Below the pieces are notes generated by a model. The model searched no databases. It was not told the origin of the DNA and worked only from the letters and a program-made list of their open reading frames with translations. Of a DNA stretch of 64,000 bases, positions 13,601 to 26,264 are shown piece by piece. The stretch's first letter is position 1, and every line of letters begins with the position of its first letter. The translations under genes and the position numbers were made by a program. This stretch comes from Syngnathus acus (lineage: Eukaryota > Chordata > Actinopteri > Syngnathiformes > Syngnathidae): NCBI RefSeq assembly GCF_901709675.1, contig NC_051097.1, positions 3,834,539-3,898,538 of the forward strand, written 5' to 3'.

Positions 13601-13837
13601 GCTGTGAAGACAATAATAAAGTCAACCAACAAGACTTATTGTTGCTGTTTTCCGAAAACATTTGGGATTGAAATCAAAAGATAATTATGATGTGTATGTA
13701 AGAGAATATGCACAAAGGGGATTGCCAATAAAGAGATGGCTCTTTGGAGATGCATCCCTTTTATTAACATTTTGACAAACAAGTTATCCATACATATTTG
13801 CAAGTATATGCAAGTATATGCAAAATGTTATACATGA
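10688..13837. other. Intergenic, nothing recognised
   Basis: AT-rich, with an ATCTAATCTGATACAATC low-complexity patch near 12660-12720. The overlapping frames around 11177-12029 use ordinary non-coding composition and show no domain. Confidence 0.55.
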
Positions 13838-14034
13838 CTTTTTCCGGACTATAAAATGCTACGTTTTGCACAAGCCTATGGATTTTTTATGATTTGTGCA
13901 TATTCACTTCTATACGTATGGTTAATCATTAGAACACTTGAGGCTTATAGTACAGTGCCACTTATACGAAACAGGATTTTTCCCCAATTTTCGCTGGTGC
14001 GGCTTATATTCGGGTACGGCTTGTAGTCCAGAAA
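13838..14034 (+). mobile_element. Diverged palindromic element related to the GCGGCTTATA family
   Basis: CTTTTTCCGGACTATAAAAT at the left and GCGGCTTATATTCGGG with GGCTTGTAGTCCAGAAA at the right form an imperfect inverted pair. This is a relative of the CCGTATTTTCCGCACTATAA group, common in fish genomes as I recall them. The ends are degraded and no target duplication is clear, so it is an old copy. Confidence 0.5.
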
Positions 14035-14088
14035 TGTTGGTACTATCTTCATGAACGCATATTTTGACAATTTATTCTCATTATAGCA

Positions 14089-14432
14089 GGTGACACAGTG
14101 ACGCACTGGTTAGCAAGTCCACCTCAGTTTGGAGGTGGTGGGTTCGATTTAGGCTCCGGCCTCCCTATGTGGAGTTTGCATGTTCTCCCCGTGTCTGTGT
14201 GGGTTTTCTTCGGGTACTTCGGTTTCCTCCCATATCCCAAAAACATGCATGGTTGCCCCATTGAGCACTCCAAACTGCCTGTAAGTGTGAGTGCGAGCCA
14301 ATAGTTGTTGCGATTGGCTGGCAACCAGTTCAGGGTATCCCCCACCTAATGCCTGGTGACTGCTACAATAGGCTCCAGCATGCTCGCGACCCCCGTGGGG
14401 ACAAATGGTATGTAAAATGAATGGATGGATGG
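14089..14432 (+). mobile_element. tRNA-derived SINE, DANA-like core
   Basis: The 5' part resembles tRNA polymerase III promoter boxes: GACGCACTGGTTAGC (box A-like) and GGGTTCGATTTAGG (box B-like). The next block, GTGGAGTTTGCATGTTCTCC and the following CGGTTTCCTCCCA region, is the conserved core seen in many fish SINEs. The 3' part contains CAGGGTATCCCCCACCTAAT, and the copy ends in an ATGGATGGATGG tail. There is no clear target duplication. It is not a functional tRNA gene. Confidence 0.75.
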
Positions 14433-15631
14433 AAATCAAAGCATAGTGGTGGATACAAACGGTTCCATGGACGACACAAAAGAAATATTTAGGTCCTCTC
14501 CATTATTAGGTAATATACAATCATTATGTGGACATGTGTGTGAATAGGTGAAGATGTTGGCTTAGAATATTGCTGGGGTCCCTAAACACCCATGTTTGGT
14601 ACTGGACTGCAGTTAAATTGCAAAAAAAATAAAATAAATTGTAGCAGAGCATACACCAATTTGAAATATATGACACAAGCCAGCCCTACACTCGTTGACA
14701 AATGTTTGTCGGTCCACAATAAATTTGTAGCTACTACTAAAAACGTTGGGCACTACTGAGATAGTTTACTACATGTGACTAATAAACTATCCTTAGCTTA
14801 AAATTAAACACGGTGTCTGTCCCCTGTTCCTAACACTGTATTTGGGAAATATGAACCTCTCCTGGCAATGATACTCCATTTTCTCAGTTAGGCATTCTTC
14901 AATGGGACCATGTGCAAGAAACACAAATACACATACTAATGAAGTGGCCTCATACGCACATTTACCACCAGACACTGTGTCATGCCGCACACCAGGCATC
15001 CCGAAGTGGCCTCTGTCATCCGTGACTGACAGAATGACAAGAGTAAACTGGTGGCTCACAGCTGGGTACCTCCAGAACCACACCTGGGTTCCTCCAGCTG
15101 CCAATCCCAACCAAGCCAAGCGAGGATGAGCCAGGCAGATGAGCAAGCAGCCCCAACATAGTGAGCCACTGATCAAGAGAGATCCTTAGAAGGATGATGC
15201 TGAAAATGAATATGGGACTGACAGCATAAGACAGTTGTAATGTCAAACCAAAGGGGACGATTGAGAGGCAAAGACACGCAGCAACAGATCCGGAGAATGA
15301 AAACGCAGTCAAGTGAAAAGTTTGTCGGAAGAGGGAATTTAATCAAAAGCCACAGAGCTTGTTTGATTAGAGGAATTCTTAGCGAATCTAGTCTGTAAAC
15401 AGTAATGATTTATTACCTTGAACTGCTGTAAAGCAGCAGCTTTCACAAGGTAAAAAAAAAATCATTAGTTCCATTATCTGCAAAGTCAAGTAAATATAAA
15501 TGTGCGTTCACCATTTTCTCAGAGGCTATTTAAGCTAATTGGCGACATTTAAAAACATAGTGAAGTATTACGAGTTTTTAGTATTCAAATGGAAAATAGT
15601 GTGTGCATGTGAGAATACTGTAAGTCCACTC

Positions 15632-15712
15632 AATAGAGTGGTTTTCAAACTGGGGCGCGTGCCCCGTAAGGGGGCCGGCGTTGTGACGGGAGGTGGCGCA
15701 AACTACATGCAA
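15632..15712 (+). mobile_element. Fragment of another hAT-like terminus
   Basis: GAGTGGTTTTCAAACTGGGG followed by GCGCGTGCCCC resembles the left end of hAT-type elements that begin CAGTGGTTCTCAAACTGGGG. The GC-rich part continues through GGGGGCCGGCG to about 15712 and then similarity to anything known to me ends. No right end was found. Confidence 0.4.
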
Positions 15713-16019
15713 ACCGCGTGCTGAGCGATCAAAACCATTTCATCTGCAAAAGTTGAACGCTGTATAAAGCCTACGTTTGAGTCTGACAGAAGATGAAATC
15801 AGAGTAAACCCACTGCTGCTAAAACAAAAACATGTCTCAATAATTCTGTACAAGCAGGGACAAATATTTAACTGAGTCACCTTGTTGAAAATGAAAGTTG
15901 GCTCAAAAGTACGTAAGTTTTGGGTGACTTGGGTGACCATCAGCAGCTGCATGTGCGATGATGTGATGAGCCCTGACCCTTCGGACTCAGATGCCGCGAA
16001 TCAGACCACCTCATTGCAC

Positions 16020-16075
16020 ATCTCTCTCTGTCTCCCTCTCTCTCTCTCTCTTTCTCACTCTCTCGCTCCCTCTCG
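16020..16075 (+). repeat. (TC)n polypyrimidine tract
   Basis: CT dinucleotide repeats with CCCT and CG interruptions make a strand-biased pyrimidine run. Confidence 0.9.
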
Positions 16076-17860
16076 TCGTTGTTGTGCCCCAGCTGGGAGT
16101 GGAGCCACCCAGACACAGCTCACTGAAGCAAGGAGCAAACTAGCACCTGCTCCTGGTCTGGCTGAAAGTATCGCAAGCACGCACACAAATTTCCTGCTCT
16201 CATGAAACGACCTTCAACCATCTTTTTCTTTCATCCTCTCTTTTACTTTCATCTTCATGCTGATGATTGCCCGAGAGTTTAATCCTCACGACAGCAAAAT
16301 ATTAGCAATACTATTCCCAGTTCTATATTTTTATAGGTTCAAAAATGTGGCTCCTTGGGAAATAACTGTATGTATACTAAGAACACGCTGAAGTAGGGGA
16401 TTATATATTTGGAGTCAAATTATGCCCTTCGGTATGTACTGCATCAGGGGTGTTCTTTACCTTTTGCCACTTCAACAAAATAACACAGCTGTGAGTCGAT
16501 CGAGTTTTGTGTGATAGGTATACTTAATGGCATTGACATTTATTTTATGACTTCCTTTCATGACTAAATTGGATATATAAATGTCACTCAGGGCACATTT
16601 CTTAAAGACATTAAATCTGGCAGCAAAGTTATGCTCAAGAGTGAGTAGTAGGTCACCTTAGCTTGTGTGTTCTCAAGATTTTTCAGACAGAAAACTGGTC
16701 AGCTTTATTTTTAATGCGTCAACATCAGTATTCCACATTTGCCTTGAATTTTGCAAATCGAGTTGCTACTCAGCTATCAGCTATTGTCCTCCTGTCCGTC
16801 CTCATTTTCTGAACAAATATGCTTTGTGACTCCAGTTCTTCCTATTTATCAGAGTGTAGGACTAAGGTAAGCTTTATACCATGATATTTAGTGTTTGTTA
16901 AGTTATTCTGAGAGGGATTCCTAAAGCACTCCAAATCTCAGGTAATAAAATACATTAAAATCAGTTTTGTCATATGTCGAAGTTTACACCGTCCACTGAT
17001 GCCATCCCGTAAAATTGATTGAGTGGAGATTAAACTGGAGCCAACAACCATGGTGTCACTACATCTGCTAGTTCTTCCCTGTGTGGTTTTTGCTCATTAA
17101 GGACCAGATTGTCTGGCCATGTTATAGTCTTAGGTAGTGATGCAAGGAATAGGCTGAGGTGGTCCTACTGGGCACCCCTATTGTGCATAGTTCTTGTAAA
17201 CCTCATGCATTAAAACCACAATCCAAGACCAACAGCAGTGAACCCTGCATGAAAATAAAAAAACACTTGTAGCTGCAAATACGTTTGGCATTAAAATGTT
17301 TATTTCTCATTTAAACAGGAACTCGTTGGGCAAAACACACCAACCGCTACGTTTACAAAATTCCTTTAATCCAATCAGATAAAATAAATTAATCACAAAA
17401 TGTCAGAGCTGTCCATCATTACAGAAGTAAACAAGAAAATGTCTCAACTGTCAATCAATACAGAATATTATATGATGAAACACTCTAGTATTGTGTTGTT
17501 TTTAACAAGTTAACAATATGTATTAAACAAATAATATAGTTATAAAAATAATCAAATAGACCACGACATTTTGTTTTAGAAGCGCTTGTGGTTTAGCATA
17601 CGTGTGACTACTAGAAAGCATTTCAGGCCTAACCTTGTTTAATGAATGAATGATCAAGTGTCTTAAAATTGCTCTGTCACATTTTACCCTGGTTCCTTCA
17701 CCCCTGGCTATGAGGAGATTAGACGAGGATCATATCCTGCCATGGATAATAATAATAGTCACCTGAATTAATTCTGCTCTTTTTCTTATTTGATCTGACA
17801 GTGACTGAAGGGTAGAGCGAAGCGAGACGCGCAATTAGTCAGCACTAATCATATTCGTCT

Positions 17861-18185
17861 AGGTGTCAAACTCAAGGCCCGGGGGCCAGATACGGCCTGC
17901 CACATCATTTTAAGAGGCCCGTGAAGACAAATTGTGCATCAAATTTGTGTGTCATTACTCGAATTGCAAACTGTCTTTACTTTTAATAATATCGTTTTTT
18001 TTAATATTTGACCAGTTTTTACTCGTTTGATTTGAAAATGAGTTATTTGTCAGTTTGTTTTGTAGCTTTTACTGTATATAATACGAGGTGCTCATACATT
18101 TATTTGGGTTGACAGTCACAATGGCCCTTCGAAAGAAGCTACGACTACAATGCGGCCCGGGAAAAAAATTTGTTTGACACCCCTG
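17861..18185 (+). mobile_element. hAT-like element, left end slightly truncated
   Basis: It belongs to the same family as the 7730 and 10354 copies, starting at AGGTGTCAAACTC and ending TTTGACACCCCTG. The first bases of the terminus are missing or diverged, and I see no clear 8-bp duplication. It is directly followed by the 303-bp segment also found inside the composite element at 7730, so it probably derives from that composite form and not from an independent simple insertion. Confidence 0.75.
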
Positions 18186-18488
18186 GTCTATACTGTCGGC
18201 AAAATCTTATTTTCTTTGTCTCGTTTTCTTGCTTTAAAATCATGTTCGTCACATTCTCCCATTGAAAAACAAATCTAGGAAAAACACAATAATCAGTCAT
18301 ATGTTAACGGCATGACTAACTTTGTTGTTCAAATTATATTTTTTTCCCCACATGTTCACTTCTCTCAGGTCGCGGCCTTCAGTCGTTTCATAGGTTAGTT
18401 ATTGTCCCAAGCTCAACACTGGTAGTTTTTTTTCTATAATGATGGAATAGTGATAAAAACAAGCTCCATGGTGGAGGTGACGAACTTA
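18186..18488 (+). repeat. Second copy of the 300-bp segment carried by the composite hAT
   Basis: The segment runs from GTCTATACTGTCGGC to GACGAACTTA and is nearly identical to 8061-8362, with scattered single-base differences and one or two length differences in T runs. Both copies follow immediately after an element end, and similarity stops at the same base, after CGAACTTA. It has no long open frame. It looks like flanking DNA picked up by a transposon and then moved with it. Confidence 0.75.
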
Positions 18489-18831
18489 TAACACTTATGG
18501 ACTGGGTTGTTGTTTTTTTGGGTCAGTGTTGTGTGTGCCTTCACCTCTGTGTACCTGCTCTCCCAAGTGCGTGCTTCGGAAAGAATCAACAGAAAGGAGT
18601 AAGTGTGCTTAATGCAACCATCTGGTGCACAGCATCACGTCCTGGGCCGTGCTCCACCACTTGGAAAGCCACTTGAAAACATATGGCCTTTTTATGGACC
18701 TCTGCAGGGCAGTCTGCTGTAAGTCTGAGACCTGATCTTTCGGATGTCACTTGTGATGAAAATTGGCTTGCGTTGTACGAATGTCTTACTTTTCTGACAA
18801 CGTAGAGTTCATAAGGAAAAGTGAATTCTAA

Positions 18832-19142
18832 TACCGTATTTTCCGACCTATAATGCGCACCTAAAAATCTCCAATTTTCTCAAAAGCCGACAGAACGCCT
18901 TATAATCAAGTGCGCTTTATATATGGACCAATATTGAGCCACTATAGCAGGCGTGTCCAAAGTCCGGCCCGCGGGCCAAATGTATATATCTTATATATGG
19001 ACAAAGTTTTAAAATGGGCCATTCATTGAAGGTGCGCCTTATAACCCGGTGCGCCTTATATATGGACAAAGTTTTAAAATGGGCCATTCATTGAAGGTGC
19101 GCCTTATAATCCGGTGCGCCTTATAGTGCGGAAAATACGGTA
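18832..19142 (-). mobile_element. TA-flanked palindromic element with captured hAT fragment
   Basis: It has the same inverted termini as the 1862 copy (the left one carries a small change, CCGACCTATAA), with TA on both sides. The interior is shorter and contains 18948-18982, which starts CAGGCGTGTCCAAAG and matches the terminal sequence of a different hAT-type element. The block with GGGCCATTCATTGAAGG is present in tandem, so the right half is internally duplicated. Confidence 0.75.
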
Positions 19143-20260
19143 AACGTCTTTCCACACACATTAACCCATGTTGCTCACAAAAAAACATAGCTGCCCCCTT
19201 AATAGAGCATAACAGTTTTGTATGTTTACTTTTTAATATGACAGTCGGCGTCTAATTGATCGAGAGGGTCTCTGAAGATAGAAGTTCTTTAAAGTCTGTC
19301 GAATGGGAATGACGAGTATTTTCCCTTGTGTTGAGACAGTGGTGACCTATGATATTTATCATGTCAAGTTTCCGGATACAAAGCTGTCGAACTATTTAAC
19401 CAGTTCAAACTGGGTTTACAAGACCCAGGAAAAGGTTCCAACATGGCACAATAATGGCTTTATTCGTTTGAACGGCATGTGTTGCAACATTTTAATGCGC
19501 AAGCACTGAATGATCTGACAAGCTGATTTCTCTGAGGAGAGATGAGAGGCAGTTTGTTTGCCCAGTAGGATTAACTGCAGCCCACTCTGGTTTTCGGCCT
19601 TCATTTTGTGATGTGACAGACCCAATCCAGCTGTCAGTTTCAATCTGGGTGTGGAGTGATGATGCAACAAGGATAACTATTGATGATTCAGTAATCAAGC
19701 TGGTATTCCATTGTGGCATTACTCCAGTTTCTTTCATTGATAAGTACATTTGTTAGCTGTCTATTAAGGAATCTTTGTGCACTATGCACAATATATCTCA
19801 TTTAAAAAAAAAAAACTATTTGCATTATTTCCGCTAGGGAATCCTCGATTCTTACCTAATAATACCTTTTTGCAGGGAATTGGTCATTCTAATGTGGTTT
19901 CTTCCCATCCAAGGTCATTTTTAGACCTGTTGATAAGGTCTATTCATTCTCCATTCTTAAATTATTTAATAAGGGTTTAGTGGATAATACGGGGTTTTGG
20001 TGGATTTAAGTCATGGTTGCACCGGCAGTTGCCAGTAATAACAGGCTGACTGGGTTTCTCTGAGTTTAGTGAGTTTTGATTGCACGGGCTCCTGGGATGG
20101 TGAAGAATTCGAATAAAAAAAGGCAAGGGACACTTGCAATGAAAAGGTTAATATAAAATAAGGGGCCATGGAGAAGTAATGCAATTCAAGGTCACGTCCG
20201 GTTCTGGTAGGTAGAGACTGATTTGTCCTTGAGTCAAGGTTGCGTAACATTGCCAGCTAT

Positions 20261-20319
20261 CACTTGCAAATTTCCCCACTGTGGGATAAATAAAGTTCTA
20301 TCATCATCATCATCATCAT
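20261..20319 (+). mobile_element. LINE 3' end fragment
   Basis: TTTCCCCACTGTGGGATAAA is followed by TAAAGTTCTATC and an ATC trinucleotide run to 20319. The hairpin CCCCACTGTGGG plus a simple-repeat tail is typical of LINE 3' termini in fish. The upstream body is not recognisable, so this is a 5'-truncated copy. Confidence 0.5.
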
Positions 20320-20946
20320 TTATCATTACTTTAGTTTTTATCCAGTATGTGTATATTGAATGTAATGTGGCATGATCAGACATGTCGCATTTTTGCTTAA
20401 GGTAAATACATTTAATTTATTTAAGAGTAATTCAAAGACTTTTTCCTCATCCATTCTTTTTCTTTTATGTTCTGTGGGTTGTATTGGAGAATAGTTTAAA
20501 ATGTGACTAGAATACAAATCTGGTTTTACAGCATCCTGAAGCAGATTGTGATCAAACATTTCACTTTAACTAGAAAGTAATTACATATTTATATTTTAAA
20601 CCATAATAACAATAGAAACTGCTAAACCCAGCACAGGAAGTAAATGGTGAGTAATGCATTGCTATCAGCATCATATTTAATATTAACATGACCATTCAAA
20701 GTAATTGTAACTGAAAAGTAACTGATTTAAACACCAATAATTTAGTTTTGTTTTGTTCAGGAATTAGCTATTTTTTATTTAAAGTTCAACCACATGAATA
20801 TTAACAATATTTAATTTACTTGACAACATCCAGTGGCTTTTATATTATCTTATTTTCTGCAGCCACTGCACGCACACACAATCACAATGCTTAATACAGT
20901 TCACAAGTTCAACAATAAAGAGCAATATAAAACAATAATGATAATA

Positions 20947-20994
20947 ACACACACACGCATACACGGACACGCACGGACACACACACACACACAC
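20947..20994 (+). repeat. (CA)n microsatellite with ACGGAC interruptions
   Basis: CA repeats containing two ACACGGAC/GCACGGAC insertions, followed by a purer run of about 9 units. Confidence 0.9.
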
Positions 20995-22304
20995 GTAAGT
21001 TGATGAGAAGGAATGATAAACAATTAAAGGTTTAAGGATATATCAGTGCAGAGAGTGTCAACAAAAATACGGGTATTTTTGTAAGCTTCTCATCAGAACA
21101 CTATGATCCTATTTTTTTTTCATAACAAAAGCCCAACAAAATCCTCGCAAAATATAATCAAACAGCATCTGGTGCGTACATGACGTGTCACAGGGTTGAA
21201 TGATTCTGCCGGTTGCATTTGCAAAAATCATTAGCGGTAATATTTCCTTGCAGTGCTGAGGCGTTAGTAAGCGCTTTTGAATATTAGTAGTGAGTATGCA
21301 CAAGCATGCTCTCTATCAGTCCTTGAACACTCCATTGTCTTCCGTCACACCACCAGCTGAGACGCACATCCGCTGCCAGGATTAATTCCCTGTTTTATTA
21401 GGCTCTCAGTATTTGTGTGTGTTGTGTGTGTCTTTGTTTATCATTAGGACTTCTTCGTTCCAGTTGACATCTTTGTTGTTGGGCCCAGAGGGGGATCGCA
21501 AGATATTTTTGTGTGTATTTGAAGACTGATATGATCATACTGTGTCCTTATCTCTTATTTTACCATATACCATACTTTTCAACCCCCCCCCATCTCATGC
21601 AAATGCCAGCCCTTTTTTTGCCCCTCATTCTGCTGATCCATTGGCGAGTCAAACTTCCATTAGATTGACAATCAGTGGACTGGATCGTTTGACTCGTCTC
21701 CTTTTCTGCCTTGCTCAGTGACAAGTGCTGGCGATCGTGTGCTGACTGACAGATTTGAATGTGAAAAACAAATAAGTGCCCTTATCTTAAAAAGAAGAAA
21801 TCATTTCAATTCACAGAGGCAATCATTCATTGCATGGACATATACTTTACCATGACATCAAGTGTGATTTATGATAATCTAATGCTGCTTATAACTCTTA
21901 TCACGCATTTATCAACACTCTCAGTAGTTCTGTTCACCTTGTTTACTATCAATGACTTATTGAACTATATTTGCCCCACATATTTAAGATTCACTTGTAT
22001 CATTGCTGGACACATTATTTAATCACCAGGCCACTAAAATGCATGTCAATGAATGTGTCACTGTGGCATTAGACATCCACAAACCGTGACAACTTATCTG
22101 GACATTTTAATTATATTATTATCATAAGCTAATGCTGTTAACATTGTTAGCTCATGCTAATCTGTGCCAACACTGCAGCGGTGTTTATCATTTGGATATA
22201 ACATAAGCTTCAGCTTTATCTGTGGAACTTCATCAAGCCTCACTGTTAAGCTACTGAGTCACTGACTGTTGGTTGTTTGGTTACGGGTGCATGTCCATAT
22301 AGAT

Positions 22305-22630
22305 TAGGGGCGTCAAACTAATTTTTTTCGCCGGCCGCATTGTCGTCATAGCTTCTTTCGGAGGGCCATTATGACTGTCAACCCAAATAAATGTATGAGC
22401 ACCTCATATTCTATACAGTAAAAGCTACAAAACAAACTGACAAATAACTTGTTTTCAAATCAGACGAGTAAAAACTGGTCAAACATTTAAAAAAATATAT
22501 ATTAAAAGCGAAGACAATTTGCTATTCTAGTAATGACACACGAATTTGATGCACAATTTGTCTTCGCGGGCCACATAAAATGATGTGGCGGGCCGTATCT
22601 GGCCCCCGGGCCTTGACTTTGACACCTGTG
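22305..22630 (-). mobile_element. hAT-like non-autonomous element, reverse orientation
   Basis: This 326-bp copy reads from TAGGGGCGTCAAACTA to TTTGACACCTGTG and lies in the opposite direction to the three upstream copies. The exact 8-bp duplication ATATAGAT flanks it (22297-22304 and 22631-22638). The terminal bases differ from the other copies, so this is an independent and somewhat older insertion. Confidence 0.85.
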
Positions 22631-24771
22631 ATATAGATGAAACATGTACTCAGTTGTGCAATTTCATAATGGGTGGGACCTGAGACCCAACATTTTTTTG
22701 TAATAAAATATCAAGCAATAAAAAGCCTGTCGGCAAAACACTCGCAGTTGTCTGCAGTTATTCTATGAGTCGAACAGTTGAAACATGAATCAATTCCAAA
22801 GTTTATTTGGGAGAACCTTATGTCCTGCTGCTTGCTTACATTAGGTAACTTCATCCTTGTATTTACATTCTCCATTCTTTTCAGATCAGTGAATTTCTGC
22901 TTGGTCTTGATTCTTTGCAGCTTCCGCATTTACACCCATAGACCAAATCAGGACATAATGTAGAAAACCTCAACCTTTCCCCCAAACATCAGAAACTTCC
23001 AAATCAACCCTCCCTCTTATTTGTCATTTTTAAGTACCATTCATGGTGTGACTTTCTCCAAAATATTGCCGTTGCAAAAGTCAACACAACTTATTCGCTC
23101 CGCTAGCCAGCCGTCATCATCCACACATTTTTTTTCTTCCTTCTGTGATCTCTTATAAGAAAGGATGACTTGGCATTCCATGCTGCATTCTACATTTGAA
23201 GTTTAGGAGAGATGATTTGCTGTCAAGACTCAGTATGGTCAGTATGGTTACAACTGATGTATTTGCAGGAAAAAAGAAAACGTGTGTGTGTGGGGGTGGG
23301 GGGGGGAGTCATCCTCTTTAAAGCTCTCAGCTTATGCGTAAGGTCGTGTCCCTCTCCTCTGCTCTAAACAGAGCTGAGTGTTAAGGTTGAGTAAACTAAT
23401 AGACTCTTTTGAAATGAGGTTGAGCCCCAGCTTTAGGTTCAATCACCAGGATATAACATGTAACCAGTGTACTCTCATGGAGCTAACGAGAGGCAGGCCA
23501 CGACCCTTCACCCCCATATTCAAAAGGTCGCCACGCTCATGAGAAATTAAGAGCTATTAAGAGAAAAGTTCCTGCTAATGAGGACCCCTGTTTGGAGGTC
23601 TGCGGTGAGCGCAGCCAGAGGAATGCGGGCTCCTCGTGTGTACCAGAGGGAAGTTAGCCCAGCTTTGCTCTCATGACGTGAAATAAGGTGACAGTGCATT
23701 ACATCTGTACAATTTCACAGGCCTAGAGAGGAAGGGAATACATGAGGTATAATTTGGGCATTAAATTAATTAACTACCTTTTAGAATTGTAAAATTCTTA
23801 TTTATTTTCATTTGCACCTTCAATTTTTTAAACAGTCTCTCGTCTATAAATACCCCCGTTGATAGACCTGCACACTGACATCTTAGACAATAGTTGGATT
23901 TTAAAATTTCTATTTACAATGGCAATAAATCTTCAGTTTGACTGTTTTGTGCACTTTTGATTTTGTAGTATATTGCAATGAGGTATCAAAGTGCTGACTC
24001 AGATCCCGGGATGGAATTTCAGTCAGGTTCTCCTGTTTGAAATCTGCTCATTGCCCTCGTGCTTGTCCTCAGAAGGGAACGTGAACGGTTGTCAGATTTA
24101 CTGGTTGCATTGAAGCAACTTGTAAATAAAACTTTTTATTGTACAAGATACCACCATTTAGAGGCAGTCTAGAGCCCTGAGCGGTATAGAAAATAAAAAT
24201 TCCCATCAAATTCAAATGTGCAAGGATACCATATGTTCAGACCAAACCACATATAAAGTTAAAAAAAAATTCTGGCACACTGTATGGCTCTTATGTGTCT
24301 GTTTTATGTATTTGTGTGTGTGTATGTTGTCAATGCAACAGTGGAACGCGTTCCAAGCATGTGTGGTTCTGATTTAATTCTCTCCATATGAGGGTGGCCA
24401 CTGTTTTGTCTTGTTGATGGGAACTAACGAGATTCCATGTGTTCCACCATGAGTACTTGACTCCAAATTGTTATTTTGTGATATAACAAGCCTCATGTAG
24501 CGATTGTGTTAGTTATGTACAGACATCGAGTGATATTGACTTTAAGTCTTGTTTTTATTTTCAAACACACTCACATAGAAAGGTGGTACAATGATAGAAC
24601 AGCACATGGCTGTAGGATCAGGTGCATAATGCTGATATTTTATATCCTTGGATAGTCTGACACTGTTTACATGAAAACACATTAGACTCACTCAAAATAG
24701 AACTAAACTACACCTAAGTGGCTGGTGCAGGGTTGGCAGATGGTTTCATGTCTAACATATTTCATTCATAC

Positions 24772-24794
24772 ATATATGTATATATATATATATA
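24772..24794 (+). repeat. (TA)n microsatellite
   Basis: An AT dinucleotide run with one GT interruption. Confidence 0.85.
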
Positions 24795-26186
24795 CTAAAC
24801 GTAACCTGTAAATTAAAATCTGGTGCAGATTTTTTTTGGTATTTAATTGAAGTGATGTTTTCCCAAATCTAGGAATTAATGTGGATTATTGTGAGTGAAA
24901 TGTATCAATGTAGAGTAGCAAATTTTGCACACATTAATTGTTGTCTGTTAAAATATTTGTATGAACAAATCAAAGTCCCAAGAAAATGAAAGTCAACGAC
25001 ATCGCTTGGGTTCAACCTTGGAGTTAGTTTATGGCCCGTTGGATTAATTAACAACATCTTGTTCCTATTCAAAGCTAACGGACAGTTGTGATTTATGCTC
25101 TTGGTCACTTCAGGTCTATTCAATGATGGCAGTATAGGGCATAAAGGCTCTCATCCTTCAAGCACTAGACGAGTCAATATTTACACTCTCCATTGTTTTG
25201 TTTTGTCCATTTCTTAGAAAAGAGGGCAATATTTCTTAAGTTATTATTTTAACCATTCTGGGGTCAAGGCAGCCTAGACCTTTGAATGCCCTTTTTTCAA
25301 GGGAATATGTTAGAACAACAAATTAAAACTTAATATGATTTGATTTTTGTGATTGTTAAATAAGCCTTTATAATATCAAATTTCACATCAATAAAATACA
25401 AAAATTTTAATAATAGCACCATTTGTATGAGAGCCAGAATGAGACTTTATATTACATATTTGTTGAAATGAGCTTGAGCCTTGGTTATCAGTTATATGCA
25501 AATTTTCATAAATAATTCTTACAGTACTTATAGAGTATATGAAAAACTATATAGGACATTAGAAATAAAATGCAATTTGACAGCTCGCTGTACAACATCT
25601 GCTGCATTTGCCTCATAATGGATAGTTGGACATTTGAATAAACAGTTAAGGGTGTGACTTGTGTGCAGGGGAGGTCAGACATGCTGATTTATGGCCAGTG
25701 TGATAAATCACCTCCTATTTCTGGGAGGAGGCCACCATTGGATCCTCCAGTCTGAGGAACATCTGTGGATTCAGCTGTGGCCTCTATGACCTGCAGGCAA
25801 GGCTGCCTTGTTGAATACTCTTCCTCTTTCTTGTCATTCATCTCCTACCTATCCCTCTTTGCCATCTATCTGTTGCTGTTCAATCTCATATTCCTTAAGT
25901 TGTCATTGTCTTCTATTTCTCTCTCCTTGAGATTTTTTTCCTCTTTCTCAAATTTCACCTAAACTCTTTCTTTTTTTTTTTTTGCTCTTTGGCTCTCAGG
26001 CTCCCTATCTTATTACAGCGCTTAACCTTATCTTGATGGTCATTCTTTTTCGTATTATTCCCGTTTTTTCTACCCTTTGCCTCATCTTCTTAACCGCTCA
26101 CATCCATTCCATCATTCTAGCTAACATTGTAAAATACTAGAGTAAAATGTTCTTCATGTAGTTCAAGTTGGATATAAATAAAGCTG

Positions 26187-26264
26187 TAAAATAAATAAAT
26201 AAATAAAGAAAGAGAGAAATAAAGAAACAAAATAAACAAATAAATAAATAGATAAATAAATATT
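26187..26264 (+). repeat. Interrupted (AAAT)n microsatellite
   Basis: AAAT units are interrupted by a GAAAGAGAGAAA purine stretch and AAAC units. It follows GGATATAAATAAAGCTGTAA and could be the tail of an unrecognised retroelement. Confidence 0.85.

Larger units (their letters stand above)
14433..17860. other. Intergenic, mostly unrecognised
   Basis: It contains the hAT fragment at 15632 and the TC tract at 16020, listed separately. The rest shows no gene. The 127-codon minus frame at 14793-15176 lacks any recognisable domain and overlaps a plus frame of similar quality. Confidence 0.55.
19143..22296. other. Intergenic, mostly unrecognised
   Basis: It holds the LINE 3' end at 20261 and the CA array at 20947. 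No other feature is supported. Confidence 0.55.

Noticed and set aside
14089-14165. tRNA gene suggested by box A and box B-like motifs
   Set aside because: The motifs continue into a SINE core and a GGAT tail and no cloverleaf with a proper acceptor stem is evident; it is a SINE head.
14793-15176. 127-codon minus frame
   Set aside because: There is no recognisable domain, and the overlapping plus and minus frames are of equal quality.
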